Virus record (IMG/VR): IMGVR_UViG_3300048922_000467
Span: 22,454 to 86,453 of that record
From: a virus
DNA: 64,000 bases
Strand: one strand, 5' to 3'
Shown: positions 15,993 through 23,940 of the stretch, piece by piece
Position numbering within the stretch: the stretch's first letter is position 1
Layout of the letters: each line of letters begins with the position of its first letter
Position numbers and translations under genes: made by a program
The notes under the pieces: model-generated
Database searches by the model: none
Told to the model about the DNA's origin: nothing
What the model saw: only the letters and a program-made list of their open reading frames with translations

Positions 15993-18182
15993 TTAAAGCC
16001 CGGTATACCCCTGCATCTGCTCAAGCGACTTCGGATCGATCACATAGTAATAGCCAGACTTACCGCCGTCCTTCCGCTTTGTTTTCAAACCATGCAGTGA
16101 CATGATTTCGGAGATTGCCCCTTGTTTGCTTCGGTCAGAGACTGAACCTGTGTTCTTGGGCATTTTGAATCCAGCCAGGATTGCTTCGTGCCTGACCGCA
16201 TTGATTCGATCGTAGAGAGCTACTGAGTCGGCTGGAGTCCAGTTGTCGTTGAGGAGGCCATTGTGCAACTCCTGGACGAGCTTTTCGAAGGTGGTTGATG
16301 GCTCGACGAATAGCTTGCGATAGTTGTCCAGCTTCACCTGCCCGACGCCTTCACCCCAAAACTGTGCGTCGTGGAAAGTCAGCTCCTTTCGCTTCAGGCC
16401 TTGCTGAGCCTGGTATCGGATTGCGGCAAAGTGTTCAGCTTCGCTGCTGGAGCCGATCTTCTGTGTGCGCTTGGCCTGGGCTTCAGTTGCAGCGGTAGCG
16501 TTCAGAAGGGTCAGCGCGGTGTCCTTCTTCACTGCTCTGCGACCGGCGCTGTTCGCTTTGAAGCCCTCAATGCCAAGGTCGTTATCGCTCGGGATCATTT
16601 CCAGCTTGAATCCCTGGCGTTTCAGCTCATACGGCAGGGTTAGCTGGATGTTGTCCCGGAGCCAGCCGGTGCGCTTCATGTGATCCTTCCGAGCACCATC
16701 GAAGGCGGACTTGGCTGAGGCCTCGAACTCGACGTCAGCAATCTCCTCGCGCTTGTTTTGCGGGTTGCGAAGGCCGATCACGAACTCATTCGCAGTGCGG
16801 TCACGGCGCATCATCTGGATTGCGGAGCGGGGAGTCACAGAGCCCTCAAACAAGCCGTAATGCGCCTGGAAGTGACCGCTGGTGATGCTCAGGGCCGAGG
16901 TTATTGCAGGTGAGTAAATCACTACCTGGTGGGCCGTGGTATTGGGATTGCTGATGAAGGCTGCTTGGGCTGGCCAACCTGCGGATTTGCTGGTGATGAC
17001 CAATGGGGCGATGCCAGCCTTTTCCAGGACTTTGCCCAGGGCCTCGGCGTCCCTGGCGATGTCGATTGCGATCAGGGTGTTCTGGCCTGCATGGGCTGCA
17101 GAGAGGGCCATGGCACGCACCTGGTCGAGAGCGCCTACTTTGCAGTTGACGTCAGTGTGGGCCTGATCGATCTCGAAGCAGTGAATGAATTCCTTGCCTT
17201 TTTTGATCAAGGCGAGGCATTCGTCGTTGACGTCAGCGTCCGCGAAGACAACTGATTTCGCGTTGTGTACGACCTGCTTGAGGGTGTTCCAGACGACTTC
17301 GCGCTGCTGGACAGACCCTTCAAACACGTGATCGAGCACCTGAGCGGCCTCATCAATCACCACCAGATCAACGGCTTTGATGAAGTCGTCAAATTTCGCG
17401 CTGATGAGTGAGTTGACAACCACCTTGAGTCCACGGGTTTTCTGCATCTGGCCTGGCTGTACGTCTTCGTAGTCAACGAGACCTGGGATGTCGATGCCCT
17501 TGACGATCGAGCGGCGATGGGAAATCACGAGAACCTTCTTGCCGGCGTCCAGGAAGTCGGAGATGCAAGGGTTGATGACGAGGGAGCTTTTACCCCACCC
17601 AGTCGGGCATTTGATCAGTGCGCGACGGTCGCAACGAAGGAGAACCGAGCGGAGCCAGGACGTGGAAACTGGCTTATGGACTACAGGGAAGTCATGGCTA
17701 TCGCTTTTTGAATCGAAGAACGCCTGAACGCGAAGTGTTTTATCGGCGATGGCCATTGCGCATTCAGTCTCACCTTTTCCAGACACCAAGGCCAGGCGCT
17801 GAGCGGCGACTGCTTTGTTTCCGGCAATATATGTATCCCTAGCCAATTCGTAAGCTGCTTTACTGAAATTGCCTTCAGTCATCTCGTTTTTGAGCACGAG
17901 CAGCGCAACGTCAGACTTGTTCAGTTGATAGACGTTATCTGTGATTTTCCCAGAGAGGGGATCGTAAAGGCCTGACGCGGTTTTAAATGCTGCTTCAACT
18001 GCTTTGCTTGCAGAGTTGGAGATGCTCACCAGTCTTTTAAGGCTTGGATATTCGCTCTTAATGTACTGCGTGGAATCTGTGAGGTCATCAGCTGCAACGG
18101 TTTGGAAGCCATTGACAGGAAAATCCATGCCGATAATGACCGTATTGCCAGCGCCAGTGATGTTTTGTTCGACCTGATGCAT
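15993..18182 (-). CDS. SF2 helicase / origin-binding replication protein (CyRepA1-like)
   Basis: 729 aa with the ATG at 18182 (behind a CAACAATACAGAGAG leader). Walker A CPTGWGKSS, motif Ia LVISHRRSIVKG and Walker B VVIDEAAQVLDH mark a superfamily 2 helicase of the herpes-UL9/plasmid-RepA-like origin-binding type found in phages and cyanobacterial plasmids. No DnaB-type helicase is seen nearby, so it is probably the phage initiator/helicase. It is divergent from the primase; the 500-bp gap holds iteron-like repeats. Confidence 0.75.
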   Translation of the reverse strand: MHQVEQNITGAGNTVIIGMDFPVNGFQTVAADDLTDSTQYIKSEYPSLKRLVSISNSASKAVEAAFKTASGLYDPLSGKITDNVYQLNKSDVALLVLKNEMTEGNFSKAAYELARDTYIAGNKAVAAQRLALVSGKGETECAMAIADKTLRVQAFFDSKSDSHDFPVVHKPVSTSWLRSVLLRCDRRALIKCPTGWGKSSLVINPCISDFLDAGKKVLVISHRRSIVKGIDIPGLVDYEDVQPGQMQKTRGLKVVVNSLISAKFDDFIKAVDLVVIDEAAQVLDHVFEGSVQQREVVWNTLKQVVHNAKSVVFADADVNDECLALIKKGKEFIHCFEIDQAHTDVNCKVGALDQVRAMALSAAHAGQNTLIAIDIARDAEALGKVLEKAGIAPLVITSKSAGWPAQAAFISNPNTTAHQVVIYSPAITSALSITSGHFQAHYGLFEGSVTPRSAIQMMRRDRTANEFVIGLRNPQNKREEIADVEFEASAKSAFDGARKDHMKRTGWLRDNIQLTLPYELKRQGFKLEMIPSDNDLGIEGFKANSAGRRAVKKDTALTLLNATAATEAQAKRTQKIGSSSEAEHFAAIRYQAQQGLKRKELTFHDAQFWGEGVGQVKLDNYRKLFVEPSTTFEKLVQELHNGLLNDNWTPADSVALYDRINAVRHEAILAGFKMPKNTGSVSDRSKQGAISEIMSLHGLKTKRKDGGKSGYYYVIDPKSLEQMQGYTGL

Positions 18183-18239
18183 TTCAATTTCTCTCTGTAT
18201 TGTTGTCGTGCTCTCTTGCACATTTATAGTGTTATCCAT

Positions 18240-18260
18240 GAGCAAAAGACCATGCAACAC
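18240..18260 (-). promoter_or_regulatory. Class I 21-bp upstream element, copy 3
   Basis: Minus strand GTGTTGC-N6-TTTTGCTC, followed after about 11 nt by TATAAATG. The segment from here into the leader (about 65 bp) is repeated in inverse orientation at 18601-18655. Confidence 0.65.
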
Positions 18261-18299
18261 CTTTTGGGGTTGACACTTGGGTATGTTGAGGTATGCAAG

Positions 18300-18398
18300 T
18301 AACGCTGGGTTGATTGGGGGCTATTGAGGTAACGCCCGGTTGATTTCGGTTGCGCGAGAATGCTGTTCGAGAGCAGGGCGTAACGCAGCGTTGTGATT
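18300..18398 (+). repeat. Iteron-like repeats, probable replication origin of prophage A
   Basis: Three direct repeats: TAACGCTGGGTTGATT (18300-18315), TAACGCCCGGTTGATT (18330-18345) and TAACGCAGCGTTGTGATT (18381-18398). They lie in the gap between the divergent helicase and primase genes, next to two inverted TTAACCA boxes. Location and repeat structure fit an initiator-binding origin. Confidence 0.55.
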
Positions 18399-18400
18399 TT

Positions 18401-18431
18401 AGTTTTTCTTAACCAAGAGACTTGACCTGCC
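18401..18431 (+). repeat. TTAACCA box, copy 3
   Basis: AGTTTTTCTTAACCAAGAGA with trailing ACTTGACC, directly after the third iteron. Paired with an inverted copy about 100 bp away. Confidence 0.5.
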
Positions 18432-18527
18432 TACTGGCTCGGGTTTTCATAAACTCATCACAAAGCATCTGCACCCTCAACCGCCCCTTTCTTTTATAAA
18501 AGGAGAGACCCGTTGCAGGCGAGGTAG

Positions 18528-18548
18528 TTTTCTTTGGTTAAGAGAAAC
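18528..18548 (-). repeat. TTAACCA box, copy 4 (inverted)
   Basis: Minus strand reads GTTTCTCTTAACCAAAGAAA, facing copy 3 across about 100 bp of the putative origin. Confidence 0.5.
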
Positions 18549-18602
18549 GGAAGTAGATTTCCTTTTGTATACCTCGACTCCAAAAATTGACAAGCGAAAA
18601 AG

Positions 18603-18623
18603 GTGTTGCGCAGGCTTTTACTC
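18603..18623 (+). promoter_or_regulatory. Class I 21-bp upstream element, copy 4
   Basis: GTGTTGC-N6-TTTTACTC followed by TATAAATG and leader ACGACAACAAGAAGAGAGAG before the primase ATG. It is the inverted twin of the helicase promoter region. Confidence 0.65.
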
Positions 18624-18680
18624 ATATTCAACACTATAAATGTGCAAGAGAGCACGACAACAAGAAGAGAGAGCATCACA

Positions 18681-19961
18681 ATGAAATTCGGCATTCAGTA
18701 CTCAGCAGCTACTCGACAAGTGAAGAACTGTCAGGCGGCAAGTTTCAGAGAGTTTTACGATAACGTCTTGCAAGCCGAGAGCGTTGTCGAAGAGAAAAGC
18801 GGTCGCACTTTTACGCCCGCGATCTTCAGACATCCTGAGCGATTGATCGAACACACGATGGAGCTATCGATGATCGTGTTGGACGTAGATCAGAAGCCCC
18901 ATGACGACATTATCACCCTGGAAGAGATGGAAGACGCCCTGATCGACATGAACTTCGAGCACTGCATTTATACATCACACAGCAACACTGTCGACTGCCC
19001 GCGCTTCCGCGTTGTAATGCCCCTAGACACCCCAATACAACCCGAGGCATTGCCGGCAGTAGCAGCTGCGGTTATCGAATGCCTAGACGGATTCTTCGAT
19101 GGCCGACTGATCAAGGTTCTCGATCGCTGCTGGCAAGAAGTATCCCGCTGCTACTTCACTTTTATGTCACACCCCGATCGTCGAAGCGCAGCCATGAGCT
19201 TTTATAACCCCGGCAAGCCGCTGTGCTCCCTGGATCTAAAACTCGCTCAAAGCAGCTATGGCCTCGACGTCGAATCCTCTACCCCCGGCAAGCCCCGCAA
19301 GCCAGGCACCGCTGTAGGCGCAGCAGGCCGTAGCTTCGAGCTCAATCGCATCCTGGGTGGCCTGTTCCGCTCAGCCTGCGAAGATCAGATTGTCCAAAAA
19401 ATCCTGGAGGTCGACCAGGAACAGAATCCAGGCAGTGAATACTTCCGGGATCAAAGCTACGCCCGTCACAAACCGCGCCCTGGCGAAACCAAAGACGCAG
19501 CAGCCCTGCGCGCCTGCAAAGCCTGGGTCAGATCCCACTTGAACTGGCTGCGCCGAAAAGCCAAGGGCATCGACACCACGGTCGTGAACCGAAAGGCTCA
19601 GTCCAAAGAGCCAATGCCTACCCACGAAGCCATGATCCGCTTGAAAGACTTTAAGCCCGGCAAGACCAAGGCAGGCGGCGAAACAGCCCTGGCCGAATTC
19701 GAAATCGTGTCTGGTGAGCACGCTGGCCGTCACGTCTGGCACCGGTTTTACGGCCAGGGTAACCACCCAACAGCGATCAAGATCTCCAACGAAATGATCG
19801 AAAAATTCAAGACCGCCGCCAGTCTTCCAACAGCCAGCTTCGACGATGCTTTGAAAGCAAAAGGCGTGATCGTCCACGCCCGGATCAAGCTAAAGGCAGG
19901 GACTGGGGGATTCCCTGATCAAAACGAAATCGGGACGTTCTTCACTCAACCTGTGTCGTGA
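18681..19961 (+). CDS. AEP-type primase with a C-terminal DUF669-like domain
   Basis: 426 aa, ATG at 18681 behind the AGAGAGAG leader. The N-terminal half is an archaeo-eukaryotic primase: MIVLDVD gives D68 and D70, YTSHSN the catalytic His (H100), CPRFRVVMPL the Arg strand, and D148 the third acid. A helical middle (about 220-296) resembles primase C-terminal regions. From about 320 to 420 the pattern LKDFKPGKTKAGGETALAEF, GRHVWHRF and FPDQNEIGTFF resembles DUF669, a phage family linked to recombination and ssDNA. A primase fused to such a domain would couple priming to template binding. The fusion reading is my inference. Confidence 0.75.
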   Translation: MKFGIQYSAATRQVKNCQAASFREFYDNVLQAESVVEEKSGRTFTPAIFRHPERLIEHTMELSMIVLDVDQKPHDDIITLEEMEDALIDMNFEHCIYTSHSNTVDCPRFRVVMPLDTPIQPEALPAVAAAVIECLDGFFDGRLIKVLDRCWQEVSRCYFTFMSHPDRRSAAMSFYNPGKPLCSLDLKLAQSSYGLDVESSTPGKPRKPGTAVGAAGRSFELNRILGGLFRSACEDQIVQKILEVDQEQNPGSEYFRDQSYARHKPRPGETKDAAALRACKAWVRSHLNWLRRKAKGIDTTVVNRKAQSKEPMPTHEAMIRLKDFKPGKTKAGGETALAEFEIVSGEHAGRHVWHRFYGQGNHPTAIKISNEMIEKFKTAASLPTASFDDALKAKGVIVHARIKLKAGTGGFPDQNEIGTFFTQPVS

Positions 19962-20021
19962 TATGGTCGGCCAGCCTTTGGTGCCATCATGTGCTGGCCC
20001 CCATCTCACGAGACTTTGGAA

Positions 20022-20729
20022 ATGGATATTCGCTTTTTCTTTGAGCAGCGCCTGGAGTTCATCAAGCAGCTTTATATCAATGGCTCAGCGCCCTTCGAAG
20101 AGCGCATGAGCAAGATCGTGAATGGGGAAGAGCCATTCATTCCACCGTACAGTGAAGATGGAGAGCCACCATTTCAGCTCGAATGGGAGGAAGCTGATGC
20201 ATCGATACAAGTGCTGGGCAGCTCTTGTCTTTCGATGATATCCGCATCACTACACATCTACCTGGTGGCTTGGCAGAACCGTCTAGGGCCTGCTCCAGAT
20301 TGCACAAAGTCTGCATTCAAGAATGGATGGCCAGCAGGGTATCAGGCTTTCTACGAGTCACACGGTTCAGCTAAATTCGACACTGGCCCATTCGATTACT
20401 CACTTGTTTCAGAAATTGTCTTGGCCCGAAACAGCATTCAGCATGACGAATCCCTGACATCCAACACCTTCCGATACAGAGACAGCGACCTCCCGAAGCT
20501 ACCGAGCCCTTTCTTCGTCAGTGACCAAGATAAAGAGCTAGCGAAGCAGATCGATGATGGTGAGAGAAGCTGGCTCTACCCGCCGCGCATTCACATCACC
20601 AAGGAAAAATTCCTACACATGATCTCTGAAATTTCGAATTTGGTTGAGTGGTTGGAAAAGCAAGGCGAGCAAATCCAATATCGGCAGTATCTAGAGCGTA
20701 AGAAACTGCGTGAGAGCAATCAGAGCTAG
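20022..20729 (+). CDS. Uncharacterised protein with a HEPN-like R-x4-H motif
   Basis: 235 aa. Follows the primase gene by about 60 nt. Helical protein with LARNSIQHDESL (R136-x4-H141), the signature spacing of HEPN RNases. It ends in a charged coiled coil (about 205-235). A terminator follows at 20746. A role as an accessory toxin is possible; the short motif alone can occur by chance. Confidence 0.5.
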   Translation: MDIRFFFEQRLEFIKQLYINGSAPFEERMSKIVNGEEPFIPPYSEDGEPPFQLEWEEADASIQVLGSSCLSMISASLHIYLVAWQNRLGPAPDCTKSAFKNGWPAGYQAFYESHGSAKFDTGPFDYSLVSEIVLARNSIQHDESLTSNTFRYRDSDLPKLPSPFFVSDQDKELAKQIDDGERSWLYPPRIHITKEKFLHMISEISNLVEWLEKQGEQIQYRQYLERKKLRESNQS

Positions 20730-20745
20730 ATCATCAAGAAACTCA

Positions 20746-20769
20746 AGAGCCTCTACCCAGGGGCTTTTT
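20746..20769 (+). terminator. Intrinsic terminator
   Basis: AGCCTC/GGGGCT stem followed by TTTTT, just downstream of the 235-aa gene. Confidence 0.7.
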
Positions 20770-20783
20770 CACGCCCTCACGGA

Positions 20784-20870
20784 TTGACAGCCAACTACTT
20801 TAAGTTATACAGCAGATCACACTATTGCTTTCAAAATGTCGCTTTGACAACCAACTAATCTTAGGTATAC
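20784..20870 (+). promoter_or_regulatory. Two tandem promoter-like repeats
   Basis: Two nearly identical 27-bp units start exactly 60 bp apart (20784 and 20844). Each has TTGACA, a 16-bp spacer beginning RCCAACTA, and a -10 of TTATAC or GTATAC. A third TTGACA follows at 20874. They face the small gene at 20947. The identical spacers suggest a bound regulator rather than simple sigma-70 promoters. Confidence 0.6.
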
Positions 20871-20897
20871 GCCTTGACAATCTGTTGTGCGCACAAT

Positions 20898-20918
20898 GAC
20901 TCAATGCCATAATCTAAC
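20898..20918 (+). promoter_or_regulatory. Extended -10 promoter element (class II), copy 5
   Basis: ACTCAATGCCATAATCTAAC, followed by leader AACAACAAGAAAAAGGAAC and the ATG at 20947. Confidence 0.45.
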
Positions 20919-20946
20919 CATAACAACAAGAAAAAGGAACTCGCCA

Positions 20947-21237
20947 ATGAATTATTTCACAGAACATCTTTCGAACATGTCTATAGAGCGGAAACTTGCA
21001 CGGATTAAGAGCTATCTGAACTTCCTGCAGCTCCCAGGCATCGACCAGACATTCCTGGATTTGCTATTAATGTCCAGAGAGCTTCATCAGTCTTCGATGT
21101 GCCGTGGAGACACAAGTATCATTGACGTTGCGGACTCAATAGATGAGTTTGTACGCAAGACGCTAGATGAAGCTTGCGAACACATTGACCGACCATACCA
21201 CGCAAAGACTTATGAGAACGAATCTACTGGCATGTAA
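20947..21237 (+). CDS. Small uncharacterised protein (96 aa)
   Basis: The ATG at 20947 has AAGGAAC as RBS; an in-frame upstream ATG at 20887 lies inside the promoter region and is unlikely. Helical, acidic, no known motif. It has an unusually elaborate promoter (two or three tandem -35/-10 units) for a small gene, suggesting strong or tightly regulated expression. Confidence 0.6.
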   Translation: MNYFTEHLSNMSIERKLARIKSYLNFLQLPGIDQTFLDLLLMSRELHQSSMCRGDTSIIDVADSIDEFVRKTLDEACEHIDRPYHAKTYENESTGM

Positions 21238-21306
21238 ACCCACCAAACTTTGCACTCAAAAAACCCAGCAGCTTTTGATTTATCCCCACATACAGCACTG
21301 TGGCAG

Positions 21307-21421
21307 TGGTAATATATAGATGTAGGCAGTTCCTCTCTCTTACTGCCTATGCCTTTATTGTTGTGTGCTGCACCCAATCCCTGGCCGGGCCTCTCTCTCT
21401 CTCCTGGCCGGGGCTTTTTTA
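21307..21421 (+). ncRNA. Candidate small RNA with two CU-rich loops
   Basis: An extended -10 (TGG-TAATAT, 21307-21315) is followed by a perfect 7-bp hairpin AGGCAGT/ACTGCCT (21324-21348) with loop TCCTCTCTCTT. A middle segment TTTATTGTTGTGTGC follows. An 11-bp terminator hairpin closes it (21379-21413, two wobble pairs) with CU-only loop CCTCTCTCTCTCT and a T-run. No ORF occupies the segment. Both loops and the middle are complementary to AGAGAG and AACAATAA, the recurring leader of prophage A genes. The likely transcript is about 100 nt. Confidence 0.55.
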
Positions 21422-21645
21422 TGTTGCCAATTTGTCAATTTCGTTACCATTCGTCAGGAAAGCAATGTGAGAAAGTTGGGGCAGTGTCAGACAACAGCCG
21501 GAATTGCTGGGGTTGCTGGGAGTTGTTGTCTGATACTGGGTGTTAGTACACTTAGTTGATTATTTCCCGACGGTTTACAGGGATATTGATTGCTCTTAGC
21601 CTTGTTCATGTCGGTTGACGACACAACAGAAAAGAGAGCGAAACG

Positions 21646-21867
21646 ATGGGGATGTACGAGCGGATTCCGAATGACCTTATTACTTCAAGCCAGGCGGCTG
21701 AGGTGCTGGGGGTGAGCATCAACACATTGAAGGTCTGGCGCTCCAGAAACCCCAACTTGGGTTACTACAGGGGTCACAACCGCGAGATTCGTTACTCGCT
21801 GAAAGAATGCCAGCAGTACTACCGCCGTTCGTTCCAGCGCGTTGTGCCTGGGTCTGGCGCGCAATGA
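21646..21867 (+). CDS. Small helix-turn-helix (MerR/excisionase-like) protein
   Basis: 73 aa. ITSSQAAEVLGVSINTLKVW is a MerR/HTH_17-type helix-turn-helix, followed by a short wing with GYYRGHNREIRYS. The leader is CAACAGAAAAGAGAGCGAAACG. Small proteins of this type are excisionases or transcription factors; position on the integrase side of the element suits a recombination directionality factor, but a second HTH gene at 23941 is nearer to int. Confidence 0.7.
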   Translation: MGMYERIPNDLITSSQAAEVLGVSINTLKVWRSRNPNLGYYRGHNREIRYSLKECQQYYRRSFQRVVPGSGAQ

Positions 21868-21936
21868 AGACGCCCTCGGCTCGACAATTTATTATCAAAA
21901 ATGATAGTTTTCTGTGGAGTCAGTCGAGGGTGAGTT

Positions 21937-22470
21937 ATGAATCGAAAGCTGCTGCTGGAATCGTGCAGAACGCTGGCAGCTGCCGGGGTGTGGTGCATCC
22001 CTGAATCGACTCTGATCGGGTTTGCGGGGTATCCAGACAAAGCTTACTTCCGCGTTGCCATGGCCAGGCATTTTAGAGCCGGCATCATCGAGAAAATCGC
22101 CCCCAAGCTTTACGCCAATCCCTTCCTGCGCCCACCTGCGGCTGGGCTGTTTCGCTTAACCAATTTTCTAAGGCCATTGGACAGCTTTTATCTGAGCTGT
22201 GAATCGGTGCTCAGTGAGCATGGTTGGATCAGCCAGCTGCCTTTCTGCCTGACCTTCGTTACTACTGGCCGAAGCTATCGATACAGCACGTTGCTGGGTG
22301 ACATCGACTTCGTGCACACCGAAGAAGACCCCGCAACCTGGTTAGGCCATCTGCAGCGAAATGAAGACCGTCAGGTATGGGAGGCGTCCCCTGAGAGAGC
22401 CCTGGCCGACCTGCAGCGCTACAAGCGCAACCTTGATCTCGTCCTGCCCGAATCCGAGCGCCCGCAATAG
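21937..22470 (+). CDS. AbiEi-like antitoxin-family protein
   Basis: 177 aa. The sequence resembles the C-terminal region of type IV AbiEi antitoxins: GIIEKIAPKLYANPFLRPPA, then YLSCESVLSEHGWISQLP and FVTTGRSYRYSTLLGDIDF, with ASPERALADLQRY at the end. AbiEi normally represses and counteracts an AbiEii nucleotidyltransferase toxin. No AbiEii-like gene follows; the downstream gene is a coiled-coil protein. It could therefore be an orphan regulator or part of a variant pair. Confidence 0.65.
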   Translation: MNRKLLLESCRTLAAAGVWCIPESTLIGFAGYPDKAYFRVAMARHFRAGIIEKIAPKLYANPFLRPPAAGLFRLTNFLRPLDSFYLSCESVLSEHGWISQLPFCLTFVTTGRSYRYSTLLGDIDFVHTEEDPATWLGHLQRNEDRQVWEASPERALADLQRYKRNLDLVLPESERPQ

Positions 22471-22524
22471 CCTCTCGCGGCGCCATGGCTTATTATCCCC
22501 GATATTTAGATCCGGGGCCTCGAC

Positions 22525-23508
22525 ATGCCAAAGCCATCTGCCATTGAGCTCAAGCGCAACCAGCTTGCCCGACTCAAAGCCAATCTCGACGAGTGCGGCT
22601 TTCGCTTGGCCGAGCCATTGGCAGCAGAAGACCCGCACACAGCTATTTTGCGCGCAAACGCGCTGTCCCAGCGCCTTAGCCTGGGGATGCTCATCTCAAG
22701 GGGTGGTGAGACGAAAGCCTCTCTCTCTAAGCAGCTTGCGCAGCTTCCCGCAGTGCATGACGTGTTCGCGTTTCAGAAAGCCCCGGAAGTCCATCTGCGC
22801 GTTGGAAAGATCGCAAAGTCGGATGAACAAGCCTACGTCGAAATGGTTGCTGAATTCACTCGCGAGCTTGAGGAGCTGAATGGCTTTGAGGTCGAGCAGG
22901 GAGAGGAGATATCAACACCTGAGTCGATATCCCAAAGGATCGAGTCAGCGCCAAAAATTGGCAGGCCATCAAAGACCCCTCTCGAAAATCTAGATCGGGG
23001 CTTGGCAGAAAACTACGGCATAGCCCGCCTTGCTTTAGCGAAAGCCATGATCAACGAAGAGAATCCGAGATCGATGGGCCGCCCTGCACGGACAGTGGCT
23101 CAGGTTGAGGCGGACTACGCCCAGCGCAAACAGGATCTGGACACCTCGATCACTGACCTAGAGTCCAAGCTCAAGGGTGTGGAAATCCATGATCGGGCCA
23201 GCAAGATATACCGAGACGTTCTGGCTCAATTCAAACGGCTAGTGAAGGAGCTGGGAGGCGTAGACCAGATCGAAGCCAGGTCAGAAGTCACGCGCCTGGA
23301 AGGCCATCTGAAATTCCTGAAGCAGGATCGAAAGCGCTACATCGAACTCGGCGAGCCCGACTTGCCCTTGGAGCACCATAACTCCCCACGCCACCACCTG
23401 TTGTCAGCAAAAGCAGAGCTGGCAGCAGTTCGCGACGTATACGACCAGCTGACGCTTCCGAGAGAGATCAAGCGCCTGAAAGACATCGAGGCCAGGAAAG
23501 CCAAGTAG
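22525..23508 (+). CDS. Uncharacterised coiled-coil protein with two GRP motifs
   Basis: 327 aa, 55 nt after the AbiEi-like gene. Strongly charged and helical, with a long coiled coil (about 205-325). Two similar segments, IGRPSKTPLENLDRG and MGRPARTVAQVEADY, carry GRP cores like AT-hooks, hinting at DNA binding. In place of the expected AbiEii toxin, this is the natural partner candidate for the AbiEi-like gene. No enzyme motif is seen. Confidence 0.55.
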   Translation: MPKPSAIELKRNQLARLKANLDECGFRLAEPLAAEDPHTAILRANALSQRLSLGMLISRGGETKASLSKQLAQLPAVHDVFAFQKAPEVHLRVGKIAKSDEQAYVEMVAEFTRELEELNGFEVEQGEEISTPESISQRIESAPKIGRPSKTPLENLDRGLAENYGIARLALAKAMINEENPRSMGRPARTVAQVEADYAQRKQDLDTSITDLESKLKGVEIHDRASKIYRDVLAQFKRLVKELGGVDQIEARSEVTRLEGHLKFLKQDRKRYIELGEPDLPLEHHNSPRHHLLSAKAELAAVRDVYDQLTLPREIKRLKDIEARKAK

Positions 23509-23590
23509 CCCCTCCAGCTCCAGCCCCCAGTCAGCTTTGTTCCCGAACACCTCGCTGGACGGCTCAAGCCGGGGGCAGCGTTGGTCGCGG

Positions 23591-23668
23591 CTAGAGCCAG
23601 ATCGACAGAATGTACAAGATGATCAGCAGGTTGAACCCGTTGCGACACAGATTTTTAATCGTAGTCAT
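23591..23668 (-). CDS. Putative 25-aa membrane mini-protein
   Basis: ATG at 23668 follows RBS AGGGGCG, and a class II promoter element lies directly upstream (23683-23705). The product is a short basic N-terminus then a hydrophobic helix (FNLLIILYILSIWL). Phages often encode such single-helix proteins as toxins, exclusion factors or membrane anchors. The good RBS and promoter make chance less likely, but it is very short. Confidence 0.45.
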   Translation of the reverse strand: MTTIKNLCRNGFNLLIILYILSIWL

Positions 23669-23682
23669 TTCTCGCCCCTGCC

Positions 23683-23705
23683 GACATATTATGGCAGTTA
23701 TTAAC
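23683..23705 (-). promoter_or_regulatory. Extended -10 promoter element (class II), copy 6
   Basis: Minus strand TTAATAACTGCCATAATATG, the best match to the consensus, immediately before the 25-aa ORF. The rest of 23509-23940 shows no other gene. Confidence 0.55.
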
Positions 23706-23940
23706 TCACAGGTTCAGATCTAAATCAAGCTCAATGCCCCAGTTTTGCTGGGCATTTCACGTATGTCTCTCGTACCTACCTGCATTAGTACACTAAGTTT
23801 ACTTTCAGTATATTGCCAATTTGTCAATTGTTTTCTCTGATAATTCCGACGAACGGCATTGCCAAGATCTCGATTTGCCAACATATTGATGTCAGACGGG
23901 CTGCGCAGTGTCGCCCGATTTGAAGACTGGGCAGAGTGAG

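Noticed and set aside
22149-22170. Another TTAACCA-like sequence
   Set aside because: Lies within the AbiEi-like coding sequence and lacks the flanking match; probably chance.
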